NCBI GenBank assembly: GCA_947384955.1
Contig: CANDJC010000001.1
Coordinates: 62,001 to 126,000 of the forward strand
Direction of reading: 5' to 3'
DNA length: 64,000 bases
Origin: an uncultured Eubacterium sp.
GTDB lineage: Bacteria; Bacillota; Clostridia; Lachnospirales; Lachnospiraceae
A program made the translations under genes and the position numbers. Shown here piece after piece: positions 46,425 through 54,501 of this stretch. Position 1 is the stretch's first letter; each line of letters begins with the position of its first letter. The notes beneath the pieces are model-generated. The model was given only the letters and a program-made list of their open reading frames with translations. It was not told where the DNA came from and ran no database searches.

Positions 46425-48773
46425 ATGGAAAAGTTAGGAACGAAAGCAGAAACCCTCCAAAAGCTTTACGGAAAATTAAAGCATGCAGAGGTTCTTCCGC
46501 AGTTATGCTTTACAGTACAAAAGTGGGAAAGAGACAGAGAAAGCATTCTGCATGAATATGAGAAAACAGGCTGGAATCAGCCGGCTGCAGTACGGAGCAG
46601 CGCCCTGATGGAAGATACAGCATCAGAGTCTTTTGCAGGCATATATGAATCTGTATTAAACGTAAGCGGAAGGGAAGAATTTATACATGCAGCAGAAAAA
46701 GTGATAAGCTCCTATAAAGATGGAAACCCTCAGAATCAGGTTTTGGTGCAGCCGATGCTCAGCCAGCAGCATCTCTGGGCCGGAGTAGCATTTACAATTG
46801 ACCCGAATACGCTGGGCAATTATTATGTAATCAATTACAGCACCACGGGCTCTACATCTGAGATTACATCAGGAAACAGCACGGAAAATGTTCTTTTTTA
46901 TCAGTTCAAGGCTGGCGGATATGAGGATGCGCCCTCTGAAATGAGAATGCTTTGCACAGCGCTCCGGGAGCTCGAGGACTTTTTTGGACAGGAAAATCTG
47001 GATGTGGAATTTGCATTTGCGGATAACCGGCTTTATATTTTACAGGTAAGGACATTATGCATTCAGGGTAAGCCAGCCGGCCTGGAGCGCCAGAAAACGG
47101 AACTGCAGCGTATTGAACAGAAAATCCGTCAGCAGCAGTCGCCGAAACCGTTTTTATTTGGCAGAAAAACAATTTACAGTGTGATGACAGACTGGAACCC
47201 GGCTGAGATGATTGGCATTCGTCCGAAACCATTAGCGCTGTCTTTGTATCAGGAAATTATTACTGACAGTGTATGGGCATATCAGAGAGATAATTACGGA
47301 TACCGCAACCTCAGAAGCTTTCCGCTAATGATAAACTTTGCAGGCCTTCCTTATATCGATATCCGTGTGAGCTTTAACTCCTTTATCCCGGCTGACCTGG
47401 AAGAAGAGCTGAGTGAAAAACTGGTAAATTACTATATAGACCGTCTGACTGAAAATCCCCAGAAACATGACAAAGCTGAATTTGAGATTGTATTTTCCTG
47501 TTATACACTGGACTTGCCGCAGCGGATACAGGTTTTAAAAGACTATGGTTTTACGGAAACAGAGATACAAAAGATATTAAGTGCACTCAGAAATGTAACG
47601 AATCATATTATTGATCATAAAAACGGTCTGTGGCGGAAGGATTATGACAAAATACAGATATTAGACAAGCGTTATCAGGAAATTATGGAAAGCAGCCTGG
47701 ATGATATTGCAAAAGTATACTGGCTGTTAGAAGACTGCAAGCGGTATGGAACACTTCCGTTTGCCGGGCTGGCAAGAGGGGCTTTTATTGCAGTGCAGAT
47801 TTTACAGTCGCTGACAGCGTGCGGAATTATTACTAAGACTGATTACGAGCTGTTTATGAACGAGGTCAGTACGATTAGCTCAGAAATGAACACGGATTTT
47901 CGCAAAATGTCGAGGGAGGCATTTCTGGAAAAATACGGACATCTGAGGCCTGGGACATATGATATTACTTCCATGCGGTATGACGAAGCTCCTGAGCTCT
48001 ATTTTGACTGGCAAAATCAGAATAAGGTGCCTGAACATGCGGCAAAAGATGGCAGAAGTACGTCTGAGGAATTCCGCCTTTCGCTGACGCAGCTGAATGA
48101 GCTGAAAAAGAAATTAGATGAAAACGGGCTTGCAAATGATATTCTGGAACTGATGGATTTTATTAAGAACGTAATTGAAGGACGTGAATATGGTAAATTT
48201 ATGTTTACAAGAAATTTAAGCACGGCGATTCAGTTAATGAGCAAAATCGGACAGGCAGCAGGGATATCGAAGGAAGACTGCGCGTTTATCAGCGTACGTG
48301 CATTTTATGAAATCTATGCATCAGCTATGGACGTTAAAGAGAGCCTGCTATATTCTGTACAGCGGGGCAGGCAGCAGTATGAAATAACAAAATCAATTAC
48401 GCTTCCTCCGGTTATAACAAGCCCGGGTGAGGCGGTTCGGTTTTTCTATCCGGATTCGGAACCGAATTTTATTACATCAGGCAAAGCAGATGGATATACC
48501 TGTCTGCTGGAAAAAATGGACACGGCAGCGGGTCTGGAGGGGAAGATAGTGCTGATTCCAAGTGCAGACCCTGGATATGACTGGATTTTTTCACATAAAA
48601 TCAGGGGATTTATTACGATGTATGGCGGTGCGAATTCGCATATGGCAATACGTGCCGGCGAACTGGGAATCCCGGCAGCGGTCGGTGTTGGAGAAAAACT
48701 GTTTCTGCAGTATAGAAATGCTGCATATATAGAAATTGATGCTCAGGCAAAAATGATAAAAATACTGAGATAG
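46425..48773 (+). CDS. L-glutamine kinase-like PEP-synthase-family enzyme (Cj1418-like)
   Basis: A 782-residue protein. The N-terminal ATP-grasp part has 'AAVRSSALMEDTASESFAG' with Arg57 and 'LDVEFAFADNRLYILQVRT'. A 400-residue middle region is specific. The C-terminal swivelling domain has 'GANSHMAIRAGELGIPAAVG' with the phosphocarrier His739. PEP synthases share the ends, but this length and middle match the Campylobacter enzyme Cj1418, which phosphorylates the amide nitrogen of L-glutamine. Homologs of all other cytosolic MeOPN enzymes follow, which makes this role likely. It starts 25 bases after the ATPase gene. Confidence 0.82.
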   Translation: MEKLGTKAETLQKLYGKLKHAEVLPQLCFTVQKWERDRESILHEYEKTGWNQPAAVRSSALMEDTASESFAGIYESVLNVSGREEFIHAAEKVISSYKDGNPQNQVLVQPMLSQQHLWAGVAFTIDPNTLGNYYVINYSTTGSTSEITSGNSTENVLFYQFKAGGYEDAPSEMRMLCTALRELEDFFGQENLDVEFAFADNRLYILQVRTLCIQGKPAGLERQKTELQRIEQKIRQQQSPKPFLFGRKTIYSVMTDWNPAEMIGIRPKPLALSLYQEIITDSVWAYQRDNYGYRNLRSFPLMINFAGLPYIDIRVSFNSFIPADLEEELSEKLVNYYIDRLTENPQKHDKAEFEIVFSCYTLDLPQRIQVLKDYGFTETEIQKILSALRNVTNHIIDHKNGLWRKDYDKIQILDKRYQEIMESSLDDIAKVYWLLEDCKRYGTLPFAGLARGAFIAVQILQSLTACGIITKTDYELFMNEVSTISSEMNTDFRKMSREAFLEKYGHLRPGTYDITSMRYDEAPELYFDWQNQNKVPEHAAKDGRSTSEEFRLSLTQLNELKKKLDENGLANDILELMDFIKNVIEGREYGKFMFTRNLSTAIQLMSKIGQAAGISKEDCAFISVRAFYEIYASAMDVKESLLYSVQRGRQQYEITKSITLPPVITSPGEAVRFFYPDSEPNFITSGKADGYTCLLEKMDTAAGLEGKIVLIPSADPGYDWIFSHKIRGFITMYGGANSHMAIRAGELGIPAAVGVGEKLFLQYRNAAYIEIDAQAKMIKILR

Positions 48774-48880
48774 CAAGGTTTTTGTGGATTTCAATTTTTG
48801 GCGGTTAAGGCATAGAATCGAAAAATAAAAGGTATACATTCATCATTGTATAAAAAATATTTTTAGAAAGGAAATTAAAA

Positions 48881-49646
48881 ATGAAGCATGGAGATTTTAC
48901 AGAACTGGCAAAATATTATACAAATCGGCCAGGATACTCAAAAACCGTATTAGAGTGTTTGAAAAACCATATTTTTAACTGTACGGGTGAAGGCAGAGTA
49001 GCAGATATTGGAGCAGGAACAGGCAAGCTGACAGAAAATTTAGCTGAACTGGGCCTTGGCGGTTATGCAGTTGAACCAAATAAGGCAATGCGCGCAGAAG
49101 CATCTGATTCTCTGGGGGGGGGTATTTTCCTGGTCAGAAGGTTCTGCGGAAGCTACAGGGCTTGCAGATAACAGCGTATGCTGGGCACTGATGGGTTCTT
49201 CTTTTCACTGGGCAGACAGCGAACTGGCAGTAAAAGAATTTTACAGGATACTGGTTCCGGGCGGGTTTTTCACTGCCATCTGGAATCCGAGAAATATAGA
49301 ATCCAGTGAACTGCATCAAAGTATTGAGGATGCTGTATATGAAGAAATTCCAGGCATGCACCGGGTTTCCTCGGGAAGAAAAATTACATCGCAGGAGATG
49401 GCGGCAAAGCTGCTTTATGGAGGATATTTTAAAGATATCCTGTTTATGGAGGCTCCGCACAAGGAGTCTATGACAAAAGAAAGATACATGAATACATGGA
49501 AATCAGTGAATGATATTCAGGTACAGGCAGGGGAAGAAGGATTTCAGAGAATTCTGGATAAAATCTGGGAGATTATAAAAGAATATGATGAGATAGAAGT
49601 TCCATATCTTTCAAGAGCATGGACTGTTCAAAGCTGTAAGAAGTGA
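48881..49646 (+). CDS. Phase-variable SAM methyltransferase of the phosphoramidate cassette, OFF
   Basis: Frames 48881-49171 and one ending at 49646 join across 9 G at 49114-49122. With 8 G they give 254 residues matching the layout of the next gene, so this copy is OFF. 'FTELAKYYTNRPGYS' opens the protein. 'VADIGAGTGKLTENL' is the SAM motif, 'AVEPNKAMRAEA' is the acidic strand, and past the tract comes 'VCWALMGSSFHWAD' and 'RILVPGGFFTAIWNPRN'. In Campylobacter two methyltransferases (Cj1419, Cj1420) complete MeOPN; this gene and 49822 correspond to them. Switching could alter methylation of the phosphoramidate. Confidence 0.78.
49114..49122 (+). repeat. Poly-G tract (9 G), out-of-frame state
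   Basis: Nine G between the codons of 'ASDSL' and the frame of 'VFSWSEGSAE'. Eight G would make the frame continuous; the present length leads to a stop at 49169-49171. Confidence 0.8.
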
Positions 49647-49688
49647 TGAGCTAAGTGCAATGTTAAAATGGAACAGGCGGTTTCAGTT

Positions 49689-49716
49689 TTGACGGAAGCA
49701 TTCATGTTTATAGAAT
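49689..49716 (+). promoter_or_regulatory. Internal promoter before the second methyltransferase
   Basis: TTGACG at 49689-49694 and TAGAAT at 49711-49716, 16-base spacer, within the only sizeable gap (175 bases) in the cassette. It would keep the later genes expressed independently of the switch upstream. Confidence 0.45.
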
Positions 49717-49821
49717 AGTTCTGTTGGAATTGTCTGCAATTCTTTCTTAATTATATCCTTCAGATACCTTTCAGACAGACCTGTACGTATCGAAGGCATA
49801 TTAAGAAAGGAATAAACAGAA

Positions 49822-50571
49822 ATGAAAACAGAATGGGATTACACAGAATTAGCAGAAGCATATTTAAAACGCCCGGATTATGCGCAGGACGCAATTGATA
49901 AGATGTTAAAAACAGCAGATATGCAAAAAGGCGGCAGTGCCTGTGACGTAGGCGCAGGTGCAGCGCATCTGACCTTAAAGCTGGCAGAGTACGGCCTGAA
50001 TGTCTGTGCAGTAGAGCCGAATGATGCGATGCGTGCAAACGGAATCCGCCGCACAAGCCAGTATGAAAATGTCCAATGGTTTGAAGGAGTCGGGGAACAT
50101 ACCGGTATGGAGGACAGTAAATTCGATCTTGTGACATTCGGCTCATCTTTCAATGTCTGTGACCGTCAGGAAGCGCTGAAGGAAACAAAGCGAATTTTAA
50201 AGTCTGGCGGATGGTTTGCATGCATGTGGAATCACAGGGATTTAAACGACCCTCTGCAGAACGAAATTGAAACTATTTTAAAGGCAGAAATCGAAGGCTA
50301 CAGCTATGGGACAAGACGTGAAGACCAGACGGATGTGATTAACCAGAGCGGTTTATTTCGGGATGTGGTTTATATAGAAGGCACAGTGCTGCATGAGATT
50401 CTGGCAGAGGATTTTATTGAAGGATGGAAATCTCACGGCACACTGCAGCGTCAGTCAAAAGATAAATTTGATGATATCAATCAAAAAATACGCCAGGCTG
50501 TGGAAGCTAAGGGCAAAACTTATATTAAAGTGCCGTATACAACGAGAATCTGGATGGCTCAGGTAAAATAA
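49822..50571 (+). CDS. SAM methyltransferase of the phosphoramidate cassette
   Basis: A 249-residue class I methyltransferase. 'YTELAEAYLKRPDYA' is followed by the SAM motif 'ACDVGAGAAHLTLKL', 'AVEPNDAMRANG', 'DLVTFGSSFNVCD' and 'RILKSGGWFACMWNHRD'. It is a paralog of 48881 but has no G tract. AGAAAGGAAT precedes the ATG. The pair corresponds to Cj1419/Cj1420, one of which O-methylates the phosphoramidate nucleotide; which copy does what cannot be told. Confidence 0.8.
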   Translation: MKTEWDYTELAEAYLKRPDYAQDAIDKMLKTADMQKGGSACDVGAGAAHLTLKLAEYGLNVCAVEPNDAMRANGIRRTSQYENVQWFEGVGEHTGMEDSKFDLVTFGSSFNVCDRQEALKETKRILKSGGWFACMWNHRDLNDPLQNEIETILKAEIEGYSYGTRREDQTDVINQSGLFRDVVYIEGTVLHEILAEDFIEGWKSHGTLQRQSKDKFDDINQKIRQAVEAKGKTYIKVPYTTRIWMAQVK

Positions 50572-50586
50572 AACAGGTATCAGGTT

Positions 50587-51195
50587 ATGAAAATAGTATT
50601 TTATACACAGAGAGTAGAAGTAATAGAGAGCTATGGCGAACGAAGGGACTGTGCAGACCAGAATATTCCGCGTTTTATTGAAGCATGCGGATATCTCCCG
50701 GTTCCGGTTCCGAATAACTGGGAGATTTCAAAACAGATGCTGCAGCAGCTTCAGCCGTCCGGAATTATGTTTACAGGGGGAAACAGTCTTGTAAAGTATG
50801 GCGGAAATGCGCCGGAGAGAGACCGTATGGAGCAAAATATGCTGGATTTCGCTTTGCATCACGACATTCCGGTGTATGGATTTTGCAGAGGCATGCAGGT
50901 AATTGCAGATTATTTTGGCTGTGAGCTGAAGGAGGTTCAGGGACATGTGGCAGTGCAGCATAAGGTTACCGGAAAATTAGGAACGGTAAGTGTAAACAGC
51001 TATCATAATCAGGCATGTCTTCTGGTGCAGCCTCCTTTAGAAGCCCTTGCAAAAAGCGAAGACGGGATAATCGAAGCGCTCTGTTATCCGCAAAAGTCTG
51101 TTTTGGGAACAATGTGGCATCCTGAGCGGGAAAATCCTTTTAAAAATCAGGATATCCAAATGGTAAAAAACATATTTGAAAGAGTGGCAGGATAA
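50587..51195 (+). CDS. Gamma-glutamyl-CDP-amidate hydrolase-like glutamine amidotransferase (Cj1417-like)
   Basis: A 202-residue class I glutamine amidotransferase. Nucleophile Cys100 in 'YGFCRGMQVIADY'; His178 and Glu180 in 'MWHPERENP'. Its size fits a single-domain hydrolase. In the Campylobacter pathway Cj1417 removes glutamate from CDP-L-glutamine to release cytidine diphosphoramidate. The gene starts 15 bases after the methyltransferase and is followed 29 bases later by the cytidylyltransferase-like gene, so the middle steps of the route are adjacent. A general gamma-glutamyl hydrolase is the alternative. Confidence 0.8.
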   Translation: MKIVFYTQRVEVIESYGERRDCADQNIPRFIEACGYLPVPVPNNWEISKQMLQQLQPSGIMFTGGNSLVKYGGNAPERDRMEQNMLDFALHHDIPVYGFCRGMQVIADYFGCELKEVQGHVAVQHKVTGKLGTVSVNSYHNQACLLVQPPLEALAKSEDGIIEALCYPQKSVLGTMWHPERENPFKNQDIQMVKNIFERVAG

Positions 51196-51224
51196 ATACA
51201 CTGTAAAATTGGAAGGGGAGCAGA

Positions 51225-52004
51225 ATGAAAGTAATTATATTAGCTGCAGGGCAGGGAACCAGGCTAAGGCCGATGACGGATGACAGGCCGAAGTGTATGG
51301 TAACGGTAAACAAAAAGAGTATTTTAGAACGCCAGTTAGATACGATGTATGCCTGTGGCATTCAGGAAAAGGATATTACGATTGTATCTGGATACTGCAG
51401 CCATGTATTAGCTGAAAGATTTAAAAATACAAATATCATCATCATTGTAAATGAATCATATGAAACAACAAATATGGTCTGCTCGCTGATGTGTGCAAAA
51501 GAGCTGATGGAATCAGAGGATGACATCATTATTTCTTATGGAGACATTATATATCATACAGCTGTATTTCAAAAGATTCTGGAAGTACAGGATGATATGT
51601 CAGTCATCGTGGACGACGGATGGTATGAATACTGGGCGAAACGGTGTGAAAATCCTCTGGATGATGCAGAAACTCTTCGGTATGACAAAGACAGCTGGCT
51701 GCTGGAAATCGGTCAGAAAACTTCAGATATCACAAAGGTCCAGTCACAGTATATCGGACTGATGCGTTTTAAAAATGACGGTTTAAAAGCCCTTTTATCT
51801 TTAAGTGCAGAAGCGGAAAAAAGAAGCAGGCAGGGAGAGCCTCTTTGGAGGACAGACCGAAACTATCATAAAATGTATATGACAGATTTGCTGCAGGGAC
51901 TGATTGATGAAGGAGCGAAACTGCGGGCAGTGCATATTCAGCGCGGATGGTTTGAAATTGATGACTGTGACGACTTAAAGCTGGCAGAAAAGGAACTGGG
52001 CTAA
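51225..52004 (+). CDS. Phosphoglutamine cytidylyltransferase-like nucleotidyltransferase (Cj1416-like)
   Basis: A 259-residue sugar-nucleotidyltransferase fold. 'VIILAAGQGTRLRPMTDDRP' is the nucleotide loop, with 'KCMVTVNKKSILERQ', and 'ISYGDIIYHTAVFQ' carries the metal-binding Asp. 'GWFEIDDCDDL' near the end is a second metal site, as in LicC-like enzymes. Taken alone it would be called a choline- or sugar-phosphate nucleotidyltransferase; with its neighbours it fits the CTP:phosphoglutamine cytidylyltransferase step. RBS GGAAGGGGAG. Three bases separate it from the kinase gene. Confidence 0.8.
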   Translation: MKVIILAAGQGTRLRPMTDDRPKCMVTVNKKSILERQLDTMYACGIQEKDITIVSGYCSHVLAERFKNTNIIIIVNESYETTNMVCSLMCAKELMESEDDIIISYGDIIYHTAVFQKILEVQDDMSVIVDDGWYEYWAKRCENPLDDAETLRYDKDSWLLEIGQKTSDITKVQSQYIGLMRFKNDGLKALLSLSAEAEKRSRQGEPLWRTDRNYHKMYMTDLLQGLIDEGAKLRAVHIQRGWFEIDDCDDLKLAEKELG

Positions 52005-52007
52005 ACA

Positions 52008-52526
52008 ATGCAGAAGAATACGGTTTATTGGATTACAGGTCTTTCCGGTGCGGGAAAAACTACAATCGGAGAATTATTTTATAAGAAAATAAAAGAAAAA
52101 TATCCGAATACCGTTTTCTTTGACGGTGATACACTGCGGGAAGTGTTTGGCGGATGCTTTGGATATTCAGAAGAAGAACGGCGAAAGTGTGCCATGTGTT
52201 ATGCGAGGCTGTGTGCTATGCTGCAAAAACAGGGAATGAATGTCATCTGCTGCACGATTTCGATGTTTGACAGTGTACGGAAATGGAATCGGGAGAATAT
52301 TGGCCATTATAAAGAAATCTATGTCAAAGTGTCGCCAGACACGCTCAGAGAAAGAGACCAGAAAGGCTTGTACAGCGGTGTGACAAAAGAAAAACAAAAA
52401 GAAGTGGTTGGCATACATGTAGATTTTGAAGAGCCTAAGCAGCCGGATTTGATTCTTATCAACGACGGAGACAGGACCCCGCAGGAGCAGGTAATGAAAA
52501 TGCTGGAGACATTGAACTGTATCTGA
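52008..52526 (+). CDS. CDP-amidate 3'-kinase-like, APS-kinase family (Cj1415-like)
   Basis: A 172-residue P-loop kinase of the CysC fold. 'YWITGLSGAGKTTIG' (residues 7-21) is the Walker A region, 'VFFDGDTLREVFGG' and 'YARLCAMLQKQGMNVIC' follow, and 'EIYVKVSPDTLRERDQKGLY' matches APS kinases. No ATP sulfurylase is near. Cj1415, annotated at first as an APS kinase, phosphorylates the 3'-hydroxyl of cytidine diphosphoramidate, and this gene sits at the matching place. Last of the six cassette genes. Confidence 0.8.
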   Translation: MQKNTVYWITGLSGAGKTTIGELFYKKIKEKYPNTVFFDGDTLREVFGGCFGYSEEERRKCAMCYARLCAMLQKQGMNVICCTISMFDSVRKWNRENIGHYKEIYVKVSPDTLRERDQKGLYSGVTKEKQKEVVGIHVDFEEPKQPDLILINDGDRTPQEQVMKMLETLNCI

Positions 52527-52565
52527 GCGGGTTTGCAGCAGACATAAGAGAGAGGGGGAATGGAG

Positions 52566-52682
52566 ATGTTAGCATTTCTCAGTGAGGATTTATCTTTTAC
52601 ATGGGATGTATTAAAGATTGCAGTGATTTTGAAAGCGGTCTGGTGCCTGATGCACGCAGTATATAAACGCTGTTTTCAATAA
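52566..52682 (+). CDS. Tiny possible membrane protein
   Basis: A 38-residue ORF with GAGAGGGGGAA upstream, 40 bases after the kinase gene. The middle is hydrophobic ('VLKIAVILKAVWCLMHAVY') and the end is basic. Same general layout as the tiny gene at 44450, though the sequences differ. No family is recognised. Confidence 0.45.
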   Translation: MLAFLSEDLSFTWDVLKIAVILKAVWCLMHAVYKRCFQ

Positions 52683-52754
52683 TTGCATGGGAACGGTCGT
52701 CGAATGGAACGTTTTGAAGAATACCTATGCAGAATCATTTGCGATAATTCAGCT

Positions 52755-52848
52755 GGGAGTGTCAGAATTTCTGTGAATTATTTCAAAAAATACCTATAAT
52801 CAGAAATTTTGCGAAATCTTTGCACAGAAATGAAATTCTGACACTCCC
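52755..52848. mobile_element. Miniature inverted-repeat element (about 94 bp)
   Basis: GGGAGTGTCAGAATTTCTGTG at 52755-52775 is repeated inverted at 52823-52848 with a five-base insertion; flanking CAGCT and AGCTG extend the symmetry. The centre is AT-rich without an ORF. A lone related end lies at 54373. The ends recall those of IS-type elements; the family is not assigned. Confidence 0.6.
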
Positions 52849-52957
52849 AAAGCTGTTGTTTTCTGGCAGAAATAGTTTAAAAAAGTTATGCATGAAACAG
52901 CCACAGCCTTATAAGAAATGGTATTATAAAAAATATTTCTATAAGGTATCATTTCGT

Positions 52958-53941
52958 TTATGAAACAGAGTTCAGCAGTTTAACTGGATTCTCATCATTC
53001 AGCTGCATAATTTCGATATCAAGCGAATCTATTTTATTCTGTACATATATATTGTCATATCCTCCATGTACGGTTTTCCTTTTCAAATCCGCAATATGGC
53101 GCAGCATTTGTACAGCATCCAGGTTCTCATGCTCTAAATGAGCCCTCAGGCAGACATTTACCCCATAAGAATACATCTGCAGCAGTTCATATTCAACAGC
53201 TGGACGGATACCTTTGTAATTTGGAAGCGGGCTGGTTTTCTGGTATATGTGCGTTATTGCTTCGCAGATGTTATGGTAGTATTTATCTGTCTGAATGATT
53301 TTGGAGGCAGAATCGGGCTGATTTCGGTAAAAATAGAGGATTTCTTTTACAGTTCCGATGGAGCCGGCTGTTGCATACAGGTAAGTGATAAAATCTGCAT
53401 CCTCTAATATTACATTCTGCCGGAAACGCAGCTGCCTGTCTTCAAACAGACTTCTGCGGTATAGCTTGCTGAATACATATCCGCCGCTTACAATAAGCTC
53501 CATGCGTTTCGGGCTGGTCAGCTGTCCGGTACAGTCGTCGGATGTATGCAGCAGTGCAGAATCATTATCCTGCATATAATAACCGCAGTCAATGACATCA
53601 TATCCGCTGGCATCTGCAGCCTGGTACAGTTTTTCATACATTGTTACATCAGCAAGGTCGTCGCTGTCCACAAAACCGATATACTCTCCCTCGGATGCTT
53701 CAATACCAAGATTTCTTGCACCTCCCGGCCCGAGGTTTTTAGGAGAATCTATGATACGGACGAGCTGCGGAAACTGTGTCCGGCATTGTTCCATAACAGC
53801 CAGACTGTTATCTGTCGAGGCATCATTGACCAGAATAAGCTCGACAGGCTCCAGTGTCTGGTGCGTAAGATTACCAAGACATTCTGCAAGAATGCGGGAA
53901 CGGTTATATATAGGAACGATAATGCTTACTTTCTTTTTCAT
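52958..53941 (-). CDS. GT2-family glycosyltransferase
   Basis: A 327-residue GT-A enzyme: 'VSIIVPIYNRSRILAECL', 'ILVNDASTDNSLAVM', 'NLGPGGARNLGIEASEGEYI' and 'GFVDSDDLADVTMYEKL' with the acidic metal site near residue 95. No Rossmann appendage. It lies alone on the minus strand between inverted-repeat ends at 52848 and 54373, so it may have moved with that element. Acceptor unknown; the flagellin gene on the same strand is 1.9 kb upstream. Confidence 0.87.
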   Translation of the reverse strand: MKKKVSIIVPIYNRSRILAECLGNLTHQTLEPVELILVNDASTDNSLAVMEQCRTQFPQLVRIIDSPKNLGPGGARNLGIEASEGEYIGFVDSDDLADVTMYEKLYQAADASGYDVIDCGYYMQDNDSALLHTSDDCTGQLTSPKRMELIVSGGYVFSKLYRRSLFEDRQLRFRQNVILEDADFITYLYATAGSIGTVKEILYFYRNQPDSASKIIQTDKYYHNICEAITHIYQKTSPLPNYKGIRPAVEYELLQMYSYGVNVCLRAHLEHENLDAVQMLRHIADLKRKTVHGGYDNIYVQNKIDSLDIEIMQLNDENPVKLLNSVS

Positions 53942-54106
53942 AATGGGAGTCCTTTATTAATATGAGATTTTTACTGTTACAGGAATGTAATTTTTATTGT
54001 GGTTTTTGCTGTTTTTACATATATGTTAAATATAGCATATTATACAGCGGTATGCAAATGAAACGGCTGTCAAACTGGTATTTTTCATATTTGGAATGGA
54101 ATCTGA

Positions 54107-54135
54107 TAGACTTTGCCTGTAAGCTATGCTATACT
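54107..54135 (+). promoter_or_regulatory. Promoter of the TAGACT/TATACT type
   Basis: TAGACT at 54107-54112 and TATACT at 54130-54135, 17-base spacer. The same pair, spacing and the neighbouring GC recur at 59882-59910 before the coiled-coil gene. Here it drives only a gene remnant. Confidence 0.5.
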
Positions 54136-54249
54136 GGTTAAAAATTAAATAAAGTTTCAAGGAATACGAAAGTCTATAATGGCAGCATTCTTTTATATAC
54201 TGCAGTAATCGCAATAATAGCGAAAAGCAGCCAGAAAGCGGGGAATACC

Positions 54250-54333
54250 ATGCATGCAGCATTCAGCGGGAATAAAATCTATACAATCGAAGACATCTAT
54301 GCATTAAGGAGAGTCAGATTTTTCTTGCAATGA
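54250..54333 (+). pseudogene. N-terminal remnant, possibly of a Uma2-type nuclease gene
   Basis: A 27-codon ORF whose 'KIYTIEDIYAL' equals the usual opening of Uma2-family proteins ('YTxEDIYALP'), then diverges to a stop. A promoter lies 115 bases upstream and a lone inverted-repeat end 40 bases downstream, suggesting that insertion and deletion destroyed the gene. The rest of the 53942-54501 gap holds nothing else I can identify. Confidence 0.35.
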
Positions 54334-54372
54334 TTTACAAAAGGCCTGGTTCAAAGGCATCTAAATAAAACA

Positions 54373-54392
54373 CACAGAAATTCTGACGCTCC
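54373..54392 (-). repeat. Lone terminal-repeat copy of the 52755 element
   Basis: CACAGAAATTCTGACGCTCC matches the right end of the miniature element with one substitution in the last block and the five-base spacer missing. Taken with the left end at 52755 it could bound a larger unit containing the GT2 gene. Confidence 0.5.
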
Positions 54393-54501
54393 GGCAGTTC
54401 AGAAAGTGCACTGCATTTATGAACATTCAGGCATCGTACACGCGGCTCTGTCACAATCTAATTACAGTCAGTCTGCAGCATTATTAAACGTGTGTAAGGC
54501 C

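Noticed and set aside
52008..52526. True APS kinase for sulfate activation
   Set aside because: The fold fits, but no sulfurylase or other sulfate genes are near and the five partners point to the CDP-amidate kinase role.
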